DNA from: Moorena sp. SIO3I8
Lineage (GTDB): Bacteria; Cyanobacteriota; Cyanobacteriia; Cyanobacteriales; Coleofasciculaceae
Direction: 5' to 3'
NCBI RefSeq assembly: GCF_010692325.1
Contig: NZ_JAAHHW010000040.1
Span: forward strand, 1 to 56,070
DNA: 56,070 nt
Below, in pieces: positions 55,403-56,070 of the stretch (position 1 is the first letter of the stretch; every line of letters begins with the position of its first letter). The notes beneath the pieces are model-generated. The model did not search any database, had not been told where the DNA came from, and saw nothing but the letters and a program-made list of their open reading frames with translations. A program made the position numbers and the translations under genes.

Positions 55403-55443
55403 ACCACAAAATGGTGAAAACTTTACATTTAAAGCTGTTCAGG

Positions 55444-55674
55444 CTATTTCGTCACCCCTTCAGCTTGTCGAGCCATAGAGTTTAATTCATTAGCAAACGG
55501 AAAATCCTTAGCTAAAATTGCACAAAGTGCGCTTAAATTAGCCTTATTGACTCCCTTATTGTCCATCCAATAGCGAAGACATTTGTTACGAATAAATTGA
55601 GCCGTGCAAATGGCTTCATCTATCGCAAAATATTGTTTTTGTTTGCCGTATGCTTTGAACTCTAAAACAATCAT
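55444..55674 (-). pseudogene. tnpB: tnpB N-terminal fragment
   Basis: Seventy-six codons that match the first about 71 residues of the tnpB at 17363: MIVLEFKAYGKQKQYFAID, RYWMDNKG and DFPFANELNSMARQA. It then departs from the family and stops. The RuvC domains are absent. The left end with palindrome GCGACTAAAGTCGC (55781-55794) lies upstream and the right end at 54831-54864, so most of the gene was lost and about 575 bases of other sequence lie in between. Confidence 0.85.
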
Positions 55675-55769
55675 TGACCGTAGGTCACGCGGAGCGCTTT
55701 AGACCTTTTCATATCCTGATCTTATTCTACATCAAATAAGATCAGATTTTCGGACTTTGGTATAATATT

Positions 55770-55834
55770 TTTATTAACGGCGACTAAAGTCGCTATTTCG
55801 CCTTCATCCCCGCTTTAAAAAGAGGGGGCTTTCG
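55770..55834 (-). mobile_element. Left end of decayed IS200/IS605-type element
   Basis: On the minus strand it reads GAAAGCCCCC, a CTTT-AAAG loop, GCGGGGATGAAGG, then the palindrome GCGACTTTAGTCGC at 55781-55794. The same order occurs at 17131-17281, apart from the inserted inverted repeat there. Confidence 0.7.
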
Positions 55835-55967
55835 GCTTTTGTTAATTTCTCGTAAAAAGCATCCATCAGCACCTGGGTTGGGAGCATGTCAACTTTGTAA
55901 TTAGGTACATAGATCCCCCCTAACCCCCCTTAAAAAAGTAGGGCTGTTTCATTCTGGCCAAAAATAG

Positions 55968-56070
55968 ATGGGGAGATGGGGAGATGGGGAGATGGGGAGA
56001 TGGGGAGATGGGGAGATGGGGAGATGGGGAGATGGGGAGATGGGGAGATGGGGAGATGGGGAGAGGGGGA
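55968..56070. repeat. GGGGAGAT octamer array at window end
   Basis: About twelve near-perfect copies of GATGGGGA, the same octamer as in the MITE at 25087. It continues to the edge of the window, so its full length is unknown. Confidence 0.95.

Noticed and set aside
1-56070. tRNA or rRNA genes
   Set aside because: No cloverleaf-like segment with a GGTTCRAAYCC arm and no rRNA core sequence was seen on either strand.

Overview
The window looks like cyanobacterial chromosome, most like a large, repeat-rich filamentous genome of the Moorena/Coleofasciculus type. The sequence shows scattered HIP1 octamers (GCGATCGC), a SipA gene, a ThiE with the long cyanobacterial N-terminal domain, a long-form SirB, a group-2 type sigma factor, and abundant heptameric tandem repeats and TnpB elements. 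The genus is inference; no rRNA or tRNA gene is visible.

Layout. 0.5-11.6 kb: a nucleotide-sugar/C-methylation cluster with glucose-1-phosphate cytidylyltransferase, an SDR, three TylC3-type methyltransferases and LhgO, interrupted by a HEAT-repeat gene and a dead DUF2358 gene. 11.7-26.2 kb: mostly housekeeping and envelope genes (thiS, thiE, a beta-helix surface protein, an esterase, a Crp/Fnr regulator, sirB, sipA, a WecA-like transferase, a pentapeptide-repeat protein) plus one intact IS200/IS605-type tnpB element. 26.4-28.8 kb: an IscB nuclease, a candidate HEARO/omega RNA, a small HTH gene and a five-unit ~116-bp repeat array with a palindromic core. 29.0-33.5 kb: a compact four-gene run (TauD dioxygenase, citrate-synthase-like enzyme, FkbM methyltransferase, MFS exporter) that looks like a small undescribed biosynthetic operon. 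34.2-37.0 kb: a Spy-like periplasmic protein divergent from a NarL-type two-component system.

38.2-49.3 kb resembles a defence/conflict island. Its core is three co-directional genes: a winged-helix protein, an ORC/Cdc6-like AAA+ ATPase, and one very large protein joining a DEDDy exonuclease, a Cas4-like Fe-S PD-(D/E)XK nuclease and an FtsK translocase. A TnpB element has split this last gene, and the tnpB inside it is itself frameshifted by a 26-bp dispersed repeat. Next come an FGE/C-type-lectin-fold protein whose C-terminus reads like a diversity-generating-retroelement variable region, and an AbiE toxin-antitoxin pair. 49.5-56.1 kb: a membrane protein, priA, a sigma factor, a decayed TnpB element and a candidate non-coding RNA with a strong terminator.

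Small repeats run through the window: heptamer (rarely octamer) tandem arrays in most gaps, a roughly 26-bp GC-rich palindrome that has invaded coding sequence at least twice, a dispersed ATATCA-GTCCGG motif, and MITE-like elements.
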